This document shows, piece by piece, positions 44,910 to 53,266 of a DNA stretch of 64,000 nt. Under the pieces are notes generated by a model. The model saw only the letters and a program-made list of their open reading frames with translations. It searched no databases and was not told where the DNA came from. The stretch lies in the IMG/VR virus record IMGVR_UViG_3300032053_000002, positions 44,752-108,751 of that record; one strand, written 5' to 3'. This stretch comes from a virus. The position numbers and the translations under genes are program-made. Positions within the stretch are counted from its first letter, which is position 1. The number at the start of each line of letters is the position of its first letter.

Positions 44910-47548
44910 TATTTCCACGTATAATACTCCTTTTCTTTTCTATCTATTAAAGATGTTCCGTCGGCCTGTATTGCCATCGGCTCACTCAATATAGCCATTC
45001 GTTTTTTATATTTCCAAAACATATCTAAATACCACAGATCGGCCGCGTGCCACTTTTCTTTTTGTAATATGTTTATCAGAAATTCTCTGTCCGATTTCTT
45101 AAACATAATACATTGCACGCAAATTATTTTATTTGTTTCATACATAAAGTCTATTCCATCAAAATCTTTTATTTTAGGCGACTCCAAATATCCGGTTTCC
45201 ATATTTTGTTTGTCGCCGAACGAAAAATAAGTTATATCGTTTTTTTCCATCGCTTCACCGACTCTATAAAGCATTTTCACAAAATCTTCTATCGGAACCG
45301 TTATCTTGCAGTCGGCTTCCGCTACAATAAAAAAATCTACGTCGTCTGCGAACTCTCCCAAAATACCGTATTTATGCGCGAGAAAACACCCATAATGTGC
45401 AGGAGATAACCGTGCGTCTCCAAAGGATTCGGTTACTCTTTCTGGATATGCACAATTTTCCGTCGGGGGTTTTTTCGTATACGGTTCGTTATTATGTATG
45501 ACATATTCTATACCGAAATCTTTTAACTTGCTTAGTTGCTCAATAGATTCTTTTTCTCGCGGAGTCTCTGGATTAGTAACCAGATGCACAACTTTTATTT
45601 TCTTTTTCGTCGCTCTCTTGGCGATAATTATTCCAAAATCGTCATTTTCAATGTCCGCTAATTCAACCGTAGATTGTTTGTATACCGCATATGTAAAATC
45701 GTTCTGGGTCAGTCTATTTAATATAACTTTCAATTTATTTTTATCAGGTGTATAATGATATTCCAGTAAAATGTTATCTATATTTTTTAGCATATCACTC
45801 GTTATAGTTTCAAATATATCATATTCCGACCCCTCAACGTCCATTTTCAGCACATCTATTTTTTCTATGCCATATTTTTCAAGCAAACTTTTTAAGGTCA
45901 CTGTTTTCACCGTTTCTTTAACGAACCTTTTATCACTTAAATAACGGTCATGGTCTTCTATTCCCAGTGAACTCCACCCCGACAATTCACCAACAAAAAA
46001 ATCATGAGTCCCGTCCTCTTTATAAATTGCGGCATTCTCTACAATAATATTGTTATATTTACTAAATGTTTTTTTCATATTATTCGCGTTTTTCTCAAAT
46101 GGCTCAACCGCGATAACTTTACCCGCTCCTCGCGACAGAGAATATAATGTGAACGACCCGACATGCGCACCCAAATCAATCACCGTTCCATTTTCTTTAA
46201 AAGGCAAATCTTTATAAACGTTCCTATAAAAAAACTCAAAATAACTAAAGAATGAATCGTCCATCGGGTCTGATTCAATTTCCATATTAACCATCGGGGG
46301 TTCATTTCTCAATCTCACTTCGTGCGAATGAATCAACGCGCCATTCTTGTAAAACTCGAGCAAAAACCCGTTAAACCGAGGATAATTATAAAAAGTAATA
46401 TCTTTAGCCGGAATCGGCACTATCCAATAGCGACAACCGTCTTTCAAACTTAATTCGCAATTATACATAGGCAATTTCGTATCAATGTCCCTCGCGCCAA
46501 CTCTCACATTGCAAGAATCCCCGCGATAAGTAAAGTTTATTCTATTGCTATCATTTTCATATACGACATCTGTAATTTTCATCTTGCCTGATTGCGCAGA
46601 TTTACCTAATAATTGTATTACTTTTTCCGCGTCACTCTCTTCACTTCCGATTAAAAAATCAATAGTTTCAACAGAATCGTATCGATGATTATACGATTCC
46701 ATATTAAACATCAGGACTTTTAATTTCCATCCGAGCGCTTCTTTAACAACAAGCGGATTGCATTCCGCTTTTTCATTTGTCGCATACGATGGAAAAATGA
46801 GTAAATCACAGGACGAATAAAAATTATCAATATCATTTCTTTCGCCCCAAATGATACAATTGCGCGGTTTACCTCGCATCAATGGCTTCCAGTACGATTC
46901 AAAATTAACCGCTTGATTTCCGACAAAATGAAATTCGTATTGAGGCAACAATCTTGCTAAGCCGAATACATACCCTTGATTTTTAAGCGAAGTAAATAAT
47001 CCTACAACCAATATATGTTTTTTTTCTGCTCTTAATCCTATTTTCGCCAACGCCTTTTTTCTATCGGGTCTTTCTTTATACTCTATCGGATAATCGAGCA
47101 CTTCTTTTGGAATATCTATCCGTTCGTATTGCTCTAACTGATAATCACTAACAAATAAAAATTTATCCGGAAAAAACACTTTATTTTTCGGGTCAAAATC
47201 AACGGTGTGAGAAGTTTCAAAAATAACGTACGGTCTATCTTCCCGATATATTTTTCTGGCGACGCCTTCACTCATAAATATTTCTGGAATTTCTTCTATG
47301 TGAATTATATCCGGTGATATTTTATTTATAATATCAAATATTTCGGATTTATTTTCGCCAAGAGAATAAAACTTATTACCAAGCAACTTTTGTATTTTAT
47401 CACGTTGAACCACATACGCTGCCGCTATAAATGCATACTCTATCACATATAAATCATGGGTGGTATTTAATAACTCTATTTTTTTAAGAAGAAATTGTGG
47501 CTGACCGCCGGTAGACAAGTGTGGCGATATGTATAAAACTTTTTTCAT
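44909..47548 (-). CDS. Three-domain glycosyltransferase / FkbM methyltransferase
   Basis: 879 residues. (1) About 1-310: GT-B glycosyltransferase (VLYISPHLSTGGQPQFLL, ILVVGLFTSLKNQGY, LLIFPSYATNEKAECNPLVVKEAL). (2) About 340-440: beta-rich linker like that in 42194. (3) About 455-640: FkbM-type methyltransferase (GTVIDLGAHVGSFTLY, VIAVEPFEKNANN, LKMDVEGSEYDIFE). (4) About 655-879: GT25-like domain (LSPAHYGCFLAHKYGI, FFIVAEADCKI). Likely makes and caps a glycan in one polypeptide (inference). Confidence 0.82.
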   Translation of the reverse strand: MKKVLYISPHLSTGGQPQFLLKKIELLNTTHDLYVIEYAFIAAAYVVQRDKIQKLLGNKFYSLGENKSEIFDIINKISPDIIHIEEIPEIFMSEGVARKIYREDRPYVIFETSHTVDFDPKNKVFFPDKFLFVSDYQLEQYERIDIPKEVLDYPIEYKERPDRKKALAKIGLRAEKKHILVVGLFTSLKNQGYVFGLARLLPQYEFHFVGNQAVNFESYWKPLMRGKPRNCIIWGERNDIDNFYSSCDLLIFPSYATNEKAECNPLVVKEALGWKLKVLMFNMESYNHRYDSVETIDFLIGSEESDAEKVIQLLGKSAQSGKMKITDVVYENDSNRINFTYRGDSCNVRVGARDIDTKLPMYNCELSLKDGCRYWIVPIPAKDITFYNYPRFNGFLLEFYKNGALIHSHEVRLRNEPPMVNMEIESDPMDDSFFSYFEFFYRNVYKDLPFKENGTVIDLGAHVGSFTLYSLSRGAGKVIAVEPFEKNANNMKKTFSKYNNIIVENAAIYKEDGTHDFFVGELSGWSSLGIEDHDRYLSDKRFVKETVKTVTLKSLLEKYGIEKIDVLKMDVEGSEYDIFETITSDMLKNIDNILLEYHYTPDKNKLKVILNRLTQNDFTYAVYKQSTVELADIENDDFGIIIAKRATKKKIKVVHLVTNPETPREKESIEQLSKLKDFGIEYVIHNNEPYTKKPPTENCAYPERVTESFGDARLSPAHYGCFLAHKYGILGEFADDVDFFIVAEADCKITVPIEDFVKMLYRVGEAMEKNDITYFSFGDKQNMETGYLESPKIKDFDGIDFMYETNKIICVQCIMFKKSDREFLINILQKEKWHAADLWYLDMFWKYKKRMAILSEPMAIQADGTSLIDRKEKEYYTWK

Positions 47549-47560
47549 TTTCTCCGATTA

Positions 47561-47761
47561 TTACGTTATTGTGTTTCTTATTAAAAAGTAATCATTAAAA
47601 GATATTTTCGGATTTTCTTGTGGCCGGTCTTCTATCTTATACGGTCGCATATCAATTATAATCACATCCCAAAAGAATCCGACTAAAAATCCCGCTATGA
47701 ATCCAACCATTAGTACCAAAAGAATTATGATAACCATTCTAAAAAATTCTCTACTCATCAT
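47561..47761 (-). CDS. Small membrane protein
   Basis: About 66 residues from ATG 47761/47758, inside the end of the upstream gene (GATTGGAAG before it). One long hydrophobic helix (VIIILLVLMVGFIAGFLVGFFW). Confidence 0.6.
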   Translation of the reverse strand: MMSREFFRMVIIILLVLMVGFIAGFLVGFFWDVIIIDMRPYKIEDRPQENPKISFNDYFLIRNTIT

Positions 47762-48035
47762 CTTCCAATCTATTTTCTTGCGAACTATCAAATAAAAACT
47801 CGTCATAATCCGATAAGTTTGAAAATTTTAGTTTGGATAGGGATGATATTAAAAACGGATTGTTAGTAACTCTGGCTTCGTTGTATACTCTTGCAGAATG
47901 GAACATATCTGCCATCTCTGGATATTCTTTAACTATTTCTTCTTCAAATGGACAACTCAAACAACATTTTATATTGTCTCGTTTGAGATTGGTTTTACAG
48001 AGTTTAATATGATTTTTTAAAAGGTCTATATTCAC
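47751..48035 (-). CDS. Hypothetical protein with Cys cluster
   Basis: 94 residues, GTG start at 48035 (GGGG upstream). CKTN...CCLSCPF suggests metal binding. Ends TAG. Confidence 0.6.
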   Translation of the reverse strand: MNIDLLKNHIKLCKTNLKRDNIKCCLSCPFEEEIVKEYPEMADMFHSARVYNEARVTNNPFLISSLSKLKFSNLSDYDEFLFDSSQENRLEDDE

Positions 48036-48049
48036 TTATACCCCATAAA

Positions 48050-48421
48050 TTATTTAACTCCGTGCCAAATTAGCAGTCCTGTTACTCCCGCCGCCACACC
48101 CGCTAAAACATATAGATACGGGCTACTATCCCACGACCGATACCTTTCACTCCAGCCACTTTCATATCCCATACGATAATATTTTTTCATCAACTTGTTT
48201 AATTCATTTTCTTTATCAGCGATTTTCGCGTCAACATTTTTTATTGACCACTCGAATCCGTCTATTGTGACAATTATAACATCTATATTATAGTATTGTT
48301 TGTCTATATTATAAAACATCGTATCTGTTTTTGTCGTGTCCATCTCCGTAGTCACAGACTCTTGAGCATGTATAACGCTGACAATAAGAAATAAAAATAA
48401 AAGTATTAAAAATTTATTCAT
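48050..48421 (-). CDS. Exported membrane-anchored protein
   Basis: 123 residues: signal peptide (FLILLFLFLIVSVIHA, cleavage before QES likely), a central coiled coil, and a C-terminal hydrophobic helix (YLYVLAGVAAGVTGLLIW). Could be a spanin component; not proven. Confidence 0.65.
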   Translation of the reverse strand: MNKFLILLFLFLIVSVIHAQESVTTEMDTTKTDTMFYNIDKQYYNIDVIIVTIDGFEWSIKNVDAKIADKENELNKLMKKYYRMGYESGWSERYRSWDSSPYLYVLAGVAAGVTGLLIWHGVK

Positions 48422-48603
48422 TAAGGTTCTCCAAGTTTAAGTTTTCCTTTTTCCGCCAACCTTTTTAGTTTACGTTCCAATTTTTGTTTTCGCCGTAATT
48501 TGTTTTTTTCACGGCGACATTCGTGTTTATACCTTTCGCATTTAACTTTGTTACGACCCCACTTACGGTGTTTTTTACCGCCTTTGGCTTTTGTTGTTCC
48601 CAT
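48421..48603 (-). CDS. Small very basic protein
   Basis: 60 residues, about 45% Lys/Arg (KGGKKHRKWGRNKVKC...). Nucleic-acid binding by composition. Confidence 0.65.
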   Translation of the reverse strand: MGTTKAKGGKKHRKWGRNKVKCERYKHECRREKNKLRRKQKLERKLKRLAEKGKLKLGEP

Positions 48604-48870
48604 GGCGCATCTCCTTAGTTAGTTTCTTAATGCGTCATGGTTCTCTCCTTTTTTTAAGTTAAATGATTGATTGTTAAAAAATGACCGCACTTAGTCTCGT
48701 GTTCGCACGGTCGTGCCCAGTAAAACATTTTCAACCAAACCTGGACATATCCAGCACTAAATTGCTTAAAATTCGCCGTCCGGCATTCCCTACCACGGCC
48801 CCACACTCCCACAAAAATTAAGTATTCACCGAGCCTGGAATCGAGCTCTCGCTTCGCACTCGTATGGTTG
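48604..48870 (-). other. Gene-free stretch with hairpins and a tRNA-like relic
   Basis: 267 nt without a gene. It holds a CTGGA/TCCAG hairpin, a GCCG/CGGC hairpin and, near 48826-48850, a T-loop-like CTCGATTCC flanked by GAGC/GCTC with no matching acceptor strand, perhaps a tRNA remnant. A terminator is listed separately. Confidence 0.45.
48675..48712 (-). terminator. Probable terminator
   Basis: GACCG/CGGTC stem with inner GTG/CAC pairing, followed by TTTTTT on the minus strand. Confidence 0.55.
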
Positions 48871-48942
48871 AGCGGGTAATCGGTCTTGAACCGACGTCTC
48901 AGGCTTGGGAAGCCCGTATTCTACCAACTGAAATATACCCGC
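48871..48942 (-). tRNA. tRNA-Gly (anticodon CCC)
   Basis: Acceptor GCGGGTA/TACCCGC, anticodon arm CGGGC-TTCCCAA-GCCTG, T-arm GTCGG-TTCAAGA-CCGAT, T73. Confidence 0.95.
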
Positions 48943-48948
48943 AAAAAT

Positions 48949-49030
48949 AAAAGGCGACTTATGACTTGTCATGTCAAGGATTAACTTTCGAAATATACAT
49001 GACTATATTTCGGAATCCCAGTCGCCTTTT
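48949..49030 (-). ncRNA. Structured RNA between two tRNA-Gly genes
   Basis: 82 nt closed by a perfect 11-bp stem (AAAAGGCGACT/AGTCGCCTTTT) that is followed by a T-rich run. Inside, GGATT/AATCC encloses a perfect 9-bp CGAAATATA/TATATTTCG hairpin and a further small hairpin follows. GGCGACT/AGTCGC also closes the RNA at 22242. Confidence 0.6.
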
Positions 49031-49069
49031 GAACTCGGTCTTCCGTAGAAGATACCGCAGTTCCTATTG

Positions 49070-49141
49070 AGCGGGATACGGAATTCGAATCCGTTCCTCG
49101 TGATTGGCACTCACGAATGCCACCAAAAACACCTATCCCGC
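49070..49141 (-). tRNA. tRNA-Gly (anticodon GCC)
   Basis: Acceptor GCGGGAT/ATCCCGC, anticodon arm CGTGA-GTGCCAA-TCACG, T-arm ACGGA-TTCGAAT-TCCGT, T73. Confidence 0.94.
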
Positions 49142-49159
49142 ATTTCTACCTATAAATAT

Positions 49160-49747
49160 TTACAAAATTTTTATCCACTCTGAAACAAGATCCCGTTCTT
49201 TTTGGTAAATATAACTTGTTGGAAAATCCAGTATTAGTCTTTCAGCAACAAACGCGAATTTTGCGTCCTTCTTGGAACGTTTTATCAGTGAAGAGAACGC
49301 GGCTTTAACTGTCGTTGGATTAAAAGTTAAAGTGCTCTTATCACGTTTGAAATTCATAAGACGTTTTCCCACACCAACATCGTTTCTCGCGCCAACCAGA
49401 GAAAATTCACTCGCATCTTTCCAGATAACAGATTGTTGGCTATATTTCTGCGCCAGTTTTATGGCGTCACGTTCTTTAATTTCAGGAATGAAATAACTTT
49501 TCTCTTCAGCAAATTTTTCTCCGTCATCCGTCTTATATGAATATCCGCTATTCATTTCTATAAAACCATATCCGAGTTTTCGTATATCTTTCGCCAACGT
49601 CTTATGATTCTTCTCATCGTTTTCATCGTCTAAATATGCCGATATGATAGCAAAAGACGTGTTTGGATTGTTGATGTGCTGCCAAACTCTTGATAACGAA
49701 TTCTCTATAAATAAATTTTTCAGTAATAAACTTTTACTTTTATTCAT
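49160..49747 (-). CDS. DUF3293-like protein, paralogue B
   Basis: 195 residues. Shares with 49740 and 25969: ENSLSRVWQHINNPNTSFAIISAY, KLGYGFIEMNSGY, EKSYFIPEI, AIKLAQKYSQQSVIWKD. Tandem to paralogue C with an 8-nt overlap, so a local duplication. Function unknown. Confidence 0.75.
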   Translation of the reverse strand: MNKSKSLLLKNLFIENSLSRVWQHINNPNTSFAIISAYLDDENDEKNHKTLAKDIRKLGYGFIEMNSGYSYKTDDGEKFAEEKSYFIPEIKERDAIKLAQKYSQQSVIWKDASEFSLVGARNDVGVGKRLMNFKRDKSTLTFNPTTVKAAFSSLIKRSKKDAKFAFVAERLILDFPTSYIYQKERDLVSEWIKIL

Positions 49748-50321
49748 TTATTTCCTCATAAACGGTATACCACTTCAACGGTTCGTCCCGGTGATATGCC
49801 ATTCTATTAAAAGATGGCGACTCTCTTTCTTGCAATCTAAATAGAAATTTTCTACCACGATGCGACCCCTTTAATAAAGAAGAAAAAAAGTCCTTTAATA
49901 TTTTAACATTAAAATCGTAATTGGATTTTCCAGATGATTTAATAAATCTTTTTAAAATCTCGCCTATTCCGGAATTCATATTAGTTCCTATTTCAATAAA
50001 TTCATCTTTATCTTTATACAAAACCGAATATTGATCATACTTCTTTCCTAACTCCACCGCTTGATTTCTACTGATACCGGGAATAAATAAAGAAGATTCT
50101 TCTGTAAATCCCGATTCTTCCTGATAACCACCTTTCAGTTCTATAAATCCTAATCCCATTTTTCTAACCGCTTTTTTTAATTCCAAATATCTTTCTGCAT
50201 TTTCTTTATCTGAAAATTCTATTCGGGACGCCGAGATAACTCCGAAAGACGAGTCGGCATCTTCTATGTGCTGAAATATCCTTGATAATGAACTTTCTTT
50301 AATTAAACTTTTCATCTTCAT
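49740..50321 (-). CDS. DUF3293-like protein, paralogue C
   Basis: 193 residues: ESSLSRIFQHIEDADSSFGVISASR, KMGLGFIELKGGYQEE, ESSLFIPGISRNQAVELGKKYDQYSVLYKD. Driven by the class B promoter at 50327-50355. Same family as 49160 and 25969. Confidence 0.75.
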   Translation of the reverse strand: MKMKSLIKESSLSRIFQHIEDADSSFGVISASRIEFSDKENAERYLELKKAVRKMGLGFIELKGGYQEESGFTEESSLFIPGISRNQAVELGKKYDQYSVLYKDKDEFIEIGTNMNSGIGEILKRFIKSSGKSNYDFNVKILKDFFSSLLKGSHRGRKFLFRLQERESPSFNRMAYHRDEPLKWYTVYEEINE

Positions 50322-50326
50322 ATTCT

Positions 50327-50355
50327 ATTAAACCTCGCCAATTGAAATAAGTTCC
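50327..50355 (-). promoter_or_regulatory. Class B promoter
   Basis: GGAACTT (50349-50355), 16-nt spacer, TTTAAT (50327-50332). Confidence 0.6.
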
Positions 50356-50359
50356 AAAA

Positions 50360-50731
50360 TTAAATTTTGTCAATATCAAATTCCTTTATATGTTCCCATT
50401 TCGGATGCGCAAACTTTCCATTTTCAATCTCAAAGTAAACTCGGTCGTAATCTTCCACGAGTGGATAATGCACCGTCCCTCTTTCAGGATAATGTTCTAT
50501 CCAGATAAAGTTTTCCGGAATAATTTCCACTTGATAACGCAACTTATTGAAAATTTCTGTTGCCAGATATTCGGCGAAATTCGTAATAGACGTTCCTGGA
50601 TTATAGGGAAGTTCAGTTGCGATAACAATCACTCGATTAGTTTTTTCATCTAACATGGCTTCAATGTGACACTTACTTTCACATAGTCCGAATCCGCGAT
50701 ACGAATATACATCATCATATAATTTTTTCAT
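50360..50731 (-). CDS. Hypothetical protein
   Basis: 123 residues, alpha/beta, with a conserved-looking IWIEHYPERG segment. Unknown family. Confidence 0.65.
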   Translation of the reverse strand: MKKLYDDVYSYRGFGLCESKCHIEAMLDEKTNRVIVIATELPYNPGTSITNFAEYLATEIFNKLRYQVEIIPENFIWIEHYPERGTVHYPLVEDYDRVYFEIENGKFAHPKWEHIKEFDIDKI

Positions 50732-50749
50732 ATATCCTCCAATACAAAA

Positions 50750-50929
50750 TTATTTATTCCAATCCTTATCTTCAATCACTTTTATAATAAGGCTTATAGC
50801 AAAACCAAATAATAAAAATGTGAAGAGTGGTATTAATACAAATAATAGTATTTGGTATATATAACATAAACCAGCTAATACAAATAAAAACAAAGTTATA
50901 CCATATCCAATAATATAAGCACGTTTCAT
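50750..50929 (-). CDS. Small membrane protein
   Basis: 59 residues, two adjacent hydrophobic helices spanning residues 5-50; AGGAGAT before ATG 50929. Confidence 0.65.
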   Translation of the reverse strand: MKRAYIIGYGITLFLFVLAGLCYIYQILLFVLIPLFTFLLFGFAISLIIKVIEDKDWNK

Positions 50930-50940
50930 TTTATCTCCTC

Positions 50941-51360
50941 CTATTTAAAAATTTCTTTATGAATACAAACTACATTATTTTCGTTTGTTTTTTCATCATA
51001 TTGACTAACATATACGCTATATGATTGATATTCTATTCTTATACTCATAACCGCGTCGCGAATCATATGACTCTTAATTATTTTAGTAAACCAATCCACC
51101 AATTCCTGTTCATTATCATAATCTCTTAGGTCGCCCCAGAAATTTACAGTATACGCTGCAAGATGATGATCTTCCGGATTTTCCCATATATTTACTTGAA
51201 TAGACCCTTCGCTACCACATGGAACATTGCATTCTTTCCACTCTATTTCGTCATCAGTAAAACCACAAGTCTTAAATTTTGAATTCAAATCCGTATAATC
51301 ACTCATTACTTTCAAATGATCAATTCTTATTGAACCATTAACATGCGTCCATTGACTCAT
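50941..51360 (-). CDS. Conserved phage/bacterial protein (MSQWTHVNGSIRID type)
   Basis: 139 residues beginning MSQWTHVNGSIRID, with CNVPCGSEGSIQVNIWENPE and FWGDLRDYDNEQELVDWF: a recognisable phage family of unknown function. Ends TAG. Confidence 0.78.
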   Translation of the reverse strand: MSQWTHVNGSIRIDHLKVMSDYTDLNSKFKTCGFTDDEIEWKECNVPCGSEGSIQVNIWENPEDHHLAAYTVNFWGDLRDYDNEQELVDWFTKIIKSHMIRDAVMSIRIEYQSYSVYVSQYDEKTNENNVVCIHKEIFK

Positions 51361-52364
51361 ATTATTACCACCTTATTAAATTCGTTGTATAAAGACCGTT
51401 TACCCTTTTCAAACAATTTGTATTTTTTGCGAACAACTCCATCAGGAACATTGGAACGGTCTATACCTTTTTCAATGTCGTCTTTGATACGTCTAATAGC
51501 AACTTCAGGGTCTACTTCAAACACAACCGCTATTTTTCTGCAATCATTAAAATCAGACATAAATTCTATTCTTAACCACTTATCAACACTGGTCGCGTCT
51601 AAATAGGTTTTTCCGTATTTTAGCAAATCAACTTTCATTCGCACTTTAGTCTCTTCCCAAACGTCATCGTTTGCGGCTTGATTGGAAATATTGCCAGTAA
51701 ACTCACGGCGAATTTCATCCGGGCAAACAATATATTTTTTATCTATGTTTTTCAAATAACGAGATTTTCCAGATCCTGGAATACCAACCATAACATAAAC
51801 TTTTTTACTGGAATGTCGTTGTTTAAAATGAACAAACATTTCTTTAATTTTATTTTTCTTCAAATCGAAATTGGTAGCAAAAGTCGCCCACGCCGCTCTA
51901 GATTGTCCTTTATCCATCTGAACAAATCGTCTTAAATCTTCATCTTGAATTTTATCATAATCAGAAACATTTTTTATAGAGTGATTCATATGTTCTGCAA
52001 TTACTTTTACGGTAACATCATAATACTTAATATAATCTTTGTATTCTTCAATAAATTCTACAGACTTTTTCGCGTGACCGTACGAATAAATCTTTTTTTC
52101 GCCAACGGTGGTTTTCCACGCTTTTCCGACATCATGTAAAAAAGCCGCTTCGATTAGGTTATCGTACCCAAACATTTTAGTTACGTAAACCATATTAAAG
52201 GTATGCAACAGTGCATCAAACTCAGGATGATAATAGGTGGATTGCGGAATACCATCCAACGCATTCACAACTTTGGAAGTTATGAAGTATTGGCGCATTT
52301 CGTATTTCCACGCATCAAAATCAGAGTAATTTGCGTTGTATAGTATGTCGTAAAAAGTTTTCAT
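51357..52364 (-). CDS. HD-domain / polynucleotide kinase fusion
   Basis: 335 residues. N-terminal HD hydrolase (LLHTFNM, FLHDVGKAW about 75-83, AEHMNHS). C-terminal P-loop kinase: VMVGIPGSGKSRYL (Walker A 194-201), CPDEIRREFTG, LDATSV, like RNA/DNA 5' kinases. With the RNA ligase one gene away from it (HD-GYP between), it may reseal broken tRNA; the HD part could remove 2',3' phosphates (inference). Confidence 0.85.
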   Translation of the reverse strand: MKTFYDILYNANYSDFDAWKYEMRQYFITSKVVNALDGIPQSTYYHPEFDALLHTFNMVYVTKMFGYDNLIEAAFLHDVGKAWKTTVGEKKIYSYGHAKKSVEFIEEYKDYIKYYDVTVKVIAEHMNHSIKNVSDYDKIQDEDLRRFVQMDKGQSRAAWATFATNFDLKKNKIKEMFVHFKQRHSSKKVYVMVGIPGSGKSRYLKNIDKKYIVCPDEIRREFTGNISNQAANDDVWEETKVRMKVDLLKYGKTYLDATSVDKWLRIEFMSDFNDCRKIAVVFEVDPEVAIRRIKDDIEKGIDRSNVPDGVVRKKYKLFEKGKRSLYNEFNKVVII

Positions 52365-52366
52365 AT

Positions 52367-52537
52367 TTAAATCGATTTTAAAACTTTAAGCCTGTTTTTT
52401 AATCCGCCAACCGTAGTCGCAACCAAATACGTCTTGATATAACTGCGATATCTGGGAGTATTCCACTTAGACATTGAAGTTTTTTTAATCATTAAATCGA
52501 CAACTTTTGTCGCCAAATACAATTTCTCATTTTTCAT
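52367..52537 (-). CDS. Small basic protein
   Basis: 56 residues (MKNEKLYLATKVVDLMIKKT...RLKVLKSI) with AAAAGGAAA upstream. Directly before the HD/kinase gene; promoter at 52567-52595. Confidence 0.6.
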   Translation of the reverse strand: MKNEKLYLATKVVDLMIKKTSMSKWNTPRYRSYIKTYLVATTVGGLKNRLKVLKSI

Positions 52538-52566
52538 CTTTCCAATTTCCTTTTAAATTATACTAT

Positions 52567-52595
52567 AATATAATCAATAATAACACATCAGTCAA
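52567..52595 (-). promoter_or_regulatory. Sigma70-like promoter (class A)
   Basis: TTGACT (52590-52595), 17-nt spacer, TATATT (52567-52572). Confidence 0.85.
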
Positions 52596-52654
52596 CTAAA
52601 ATCTATTATTTCTTTTAAAATAATGAAGATTGTAACCTACTATTTTTTATCAAG

Positions 52655-53254
52655 TTAAACTATTCGTTCTAATAATTTCTTTTCTTCCAATACTCTATGC
52701 AATATCTGAATAATAAACAACTCGAATTTTTTACCCGCGTTAGAATATAAATACATTATAGCTTCAATAGGCGTTTTTGCTTTTCGATAAGGTCTTTCAA
52801 CAATCATTGCATCATATACGTCCGCAACCGCCAATACTTGAGATAACCCGTTGAATTTATCTCCACTTAACCCATCCGGATAGCCAGACCCATCCAGTCT
52901 TTCATGATGCTGAAGCGCGATTTCGGCTTCATCTAAATAATTTAATGATTTTAATATTGTATGACTATATTTCGGGTGTTTTCTCATTTCTTCAAACTCG
53001 ACATCTGTTAGTTTTTCGCTCTTAAAAATAATGTGATTCGGAACTTTAATTTTGCCAACGTCATGATAATATGCGGCGCGAACTAATTTATGAGTTATAT
53101 CTTTTTCGAATTTTAATTTCCCCGCCATATCATTTACCAGACGCCCAACTCGCAACGAATGCTGCATAGTGTATTCTGAATCCTCTACTGCCTTCAAGAG
53201 ACTCATGGCGGTTAAAAGACTTTCGTAATCCCGAATATATTTTACATCTATCAT
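52655..53254 (-). CDS. HD-GYP domain phosphodiesterase
   Basis: A 199-residue stand-alone HD-GYP domain: QHSLRVG, YYHDVGKI (H64-D65), HPKYSHTI, HHERLDGSGYPDG (116-128) and ERPYR (153-157) are all present. HD-GYP enzymes degrade cyclic di-GMP or cGAMP. In a phage this could alter host signalling or counter cyclic-nucleotide defence (inference). Confidence 0.9.
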   Translation of the reverse strand: MIDVKYIRDYESLLTAMSLLKAVEDSEYTMQHSLRVGRLVNDMAGKLKFEKDITHKLVRAAYYHDVGKIKVPNHIIFKSEKLTDVEFEEMRKHPKYSHTILKSLNYLDEAEIALQHHERLDGSGYPDGLSGDKFNGLSQVLAVADVYDAMIVERPYRKAKTPIEAIMYLYSNAGKKFELFIIQILHRVLEEKKLLERIV

Positions 53255-53266
53255 CCATTTTCTCGC

